From the NCBI GenBank assembly GCA_036245805.1, contig BTRK01000008.1, positions 50,673 to 114,672 of the forward strand: DNA of 64,000 nucleotides. The letters run 5' to 3'. Under the pieces are notes generated by a model, which was not told where the DNA came from, did not search any database, and saw only the letters and a list, made by a program, of their open reading frames with translations. Source of the DNA: Pristionchus mayeri (Eukaryota; Nematoda; Chromadorea; Rhabditida; Neodiplogasteridae). Made by a program: the position numbers and the translations under genes. Of the stretch, positions 63,797-64,000 are shown in pieces. How positions within the stretch are numbered: the stretch's first letter is position 1; each line of letters starts with the position of its first letter.

Positions 63797-64000
63797 CCCG
63801 TATCCCCGAAGTTTACTCTATCCCCAAAGTTTACCCGTATCCCCGAAGTTTACCCGTATCCCCGAAGTTTACTCTATCCCCGAAGTTTACCCGTGTCCCC
63901 GAAGTTTACTCTATCCCCGAAGTTTACTCTATCCCCGAAGTTTACTCTATCCCCGAAGTTTACTCTATCCCCGAAGTTTACCCGTGTCCCCGAAGTTTAC
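63797..64000 (+). repeat. ~1,564-bp higher-order repeat, copy 3 (cut by window edge)
   Basis: The B-Ak-B-B-A-G series restarts at 63797, 1,562 bp after 62235, and its G unit (GTGTCCCC at 63893) is intact. The sequence matches the starts of copies 1 and 2 as far as it goes. This HOR is therefore likely to continue beyond the window. Confidence 0.8.

Larger units (their letters stand above)
1..64000. repeat. Satellite array of intermixed 18-bp and 19-bp units, filling the window
   Basis: Every line of the sequence breaks into head-to-tail units, all in one orientation, that end in GAAGTTTA. Unit A is CTCTATCCCCGAAGTTTA (18 bp), B is CCCGTATCCCCGAAGTTTA (19 bp) and G is CCCGTGTCCCCGAAGTTTA (19 bp). 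No interruption, inversion or non-repeat insert was seen. The plus strand is C-rich and G-poor: A has 6 C and 2 G, B has 7 C and 3 G. GC content is about 44% for A, 53% for B and 58% for G. Divergence between units is mostly a single base at a few recurrent sites. The array reaches both window edges. A long homogeneous array is typical of eukaryotic heterochromatin. I do not recognise this unit as a named satellite family. There is no gene or unique sequence anywhere, so the entries below describe only the internal order of the array. Confidence 0.98.
51549..64000 (+). repeat. Right domain rich in Bcac and Acag variants
   Basis: Bcac units recur at 51549, 52886, 53657, 54668, 55294, 55718, 56986, 57319, 59777, 61192, 61377, 62755 and 62940. 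Acag units recur from 53955 onward. The stretch 53430-54164 matches 3434-4168 in unit order, with the same internal distances: Acg to Bcac 227 bp, then Bcac to Acag 298 bp. This domain is thus the same subfamily as 1-6.6 kb. CCCCCAAG units are added only from 57721 on (57721, 60161, 61779, 62202, 63341, 63764). Confidence 0.83.

Noticed and set aside
1..64000. CRISPR array
   Set aside because: Repeats are directly adjacent 18-19-mers with no unique spacers, and there are no cas genes.
1..64000. Telomeric repeat
   Set aside because: TTTACCC and CCCGTA look telomere-like, but the unit is 18-19 bp, keeps a GAAG core, and does not match TTAGGG- or TTTAGGG-type repeats on either strand. Complex HORs are also unlike telomerase products.
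1..64000. Centromere-protein box or forkhead-type site in each unit (GTAAACTTC on the minus strand)
   Set aside because: The unit does not fit the CENP-B box, and GTAAACT lacks the final A of the forkhead core GTAAACA. A short partial match in a fixed repeat is expected by chance.
1..64000. Coding potential on the minus strand
   Set aside because: Each A unit places TAA and TAG in two of three minus frames, and 19-bp units bring the third frame into a stop within a few units.
1..64000. Whole array as an assembly artefact
   Set aside because: An artefact would tend to give exact copies of one segment. Here HOR copies carry private substitutions and unit-sized indels, which argues for real sequence. 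Copy number could still be wrong, and only read depth and spanning reads can settle it.
1..64000. Transposon, insertion sequence, rRNA or tRNA inserts
   Set aside because: No break in the unit series was found anywhere, so there is no room for any of them.

Overview
The whole 64,000-base window is one uninterrupted satellite (minisatellite-type) array. I found no genes, RNA genes, mobile elements, CRISPR array or unique spacer DNA. The sequence starts exactly at a repeat-unit boundary and ends inside a unit, so neither edge of the array is visible and its true length exceeds 64 kb. Dividing by 18-19 bp per unit gives roughly 3,400-3,500 units (estimate, not a count).

Two interleaved unit classes make up the array. 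They share the tail TATCCCCGAAGTTTA. Class A is 18 bp (CTCTATCCCCGAAGTTTA). Class B is 19 bp (CCCGTATCCCCGAAGTTTA), with a common subtype G (CCCGTGTCCCCGAAGTTTA). They differ where A has TC and B has CCG. A small set of point variants marks individual units: Ak (CCCCAAAG), Acg (CGCCAAAG), At and Bt (TCTCCGAAG), Bcac (TCACCGAAG), Ct (CCTGTAT), Acag (CCCAGAAG) and rarer ones. I use these labels below.

The order of A, B and G units plus the variants is not random. It forms higher-order repeats (HORs) at many scales: 219, 312, 423, 568, 571, 644, 771, 790, about 1,400, 1,528, about 1,564, about 1,750 and about 4,950 bp. Many are directly adjacent (tandem) and differ by whole units or by a 37-bp A+B-class dimer. 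Region by region: 1-6.6 kb (Bcac/Acag family, 2,290- and 1,528-bp repeats); 8.6-18.4 kb (two tandem 4.95-kb HORs); 18.6-21.2 kb (790-bp HOR); 21.4-26.5 kb (third, expanded copy of the 4.95-kb HOR); 24.8-29.7 kb (1.75-kb and 312-bp HORs); 30-39 kb (same units, shorter partial duplications); 39.2-41.8 kb (1.4-kb HOR); 42-48.6 kb (GATTACC and GTGATCCC markers, 644- and 571-bp HORs); 49.4-50.5 kb (568-bp HOR); 51.5-64 kb (Bcac/Acag family again, with 219-, 771-, 423- and 1,564-bp HORs).

The very long plus-strand open frames (up to 8,993 codons) are artefacts. Neither unit contains a stop in any plus frame, while every 19-bp unit shifts the frame by one. There are almost no ATGs, and three unrelated hexapeptides are read in rotation.

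A megasatellite-scale, homogeneous array with nested HORs and CpG-transition variants points to constitutive heterochromatin of a eukaryote (pericentromeric, subtelomeric or B/sex-chromosome type). The species and chromosomal position cannot be read from this window. No biological system beyond the satellite and its amplification history is supported.
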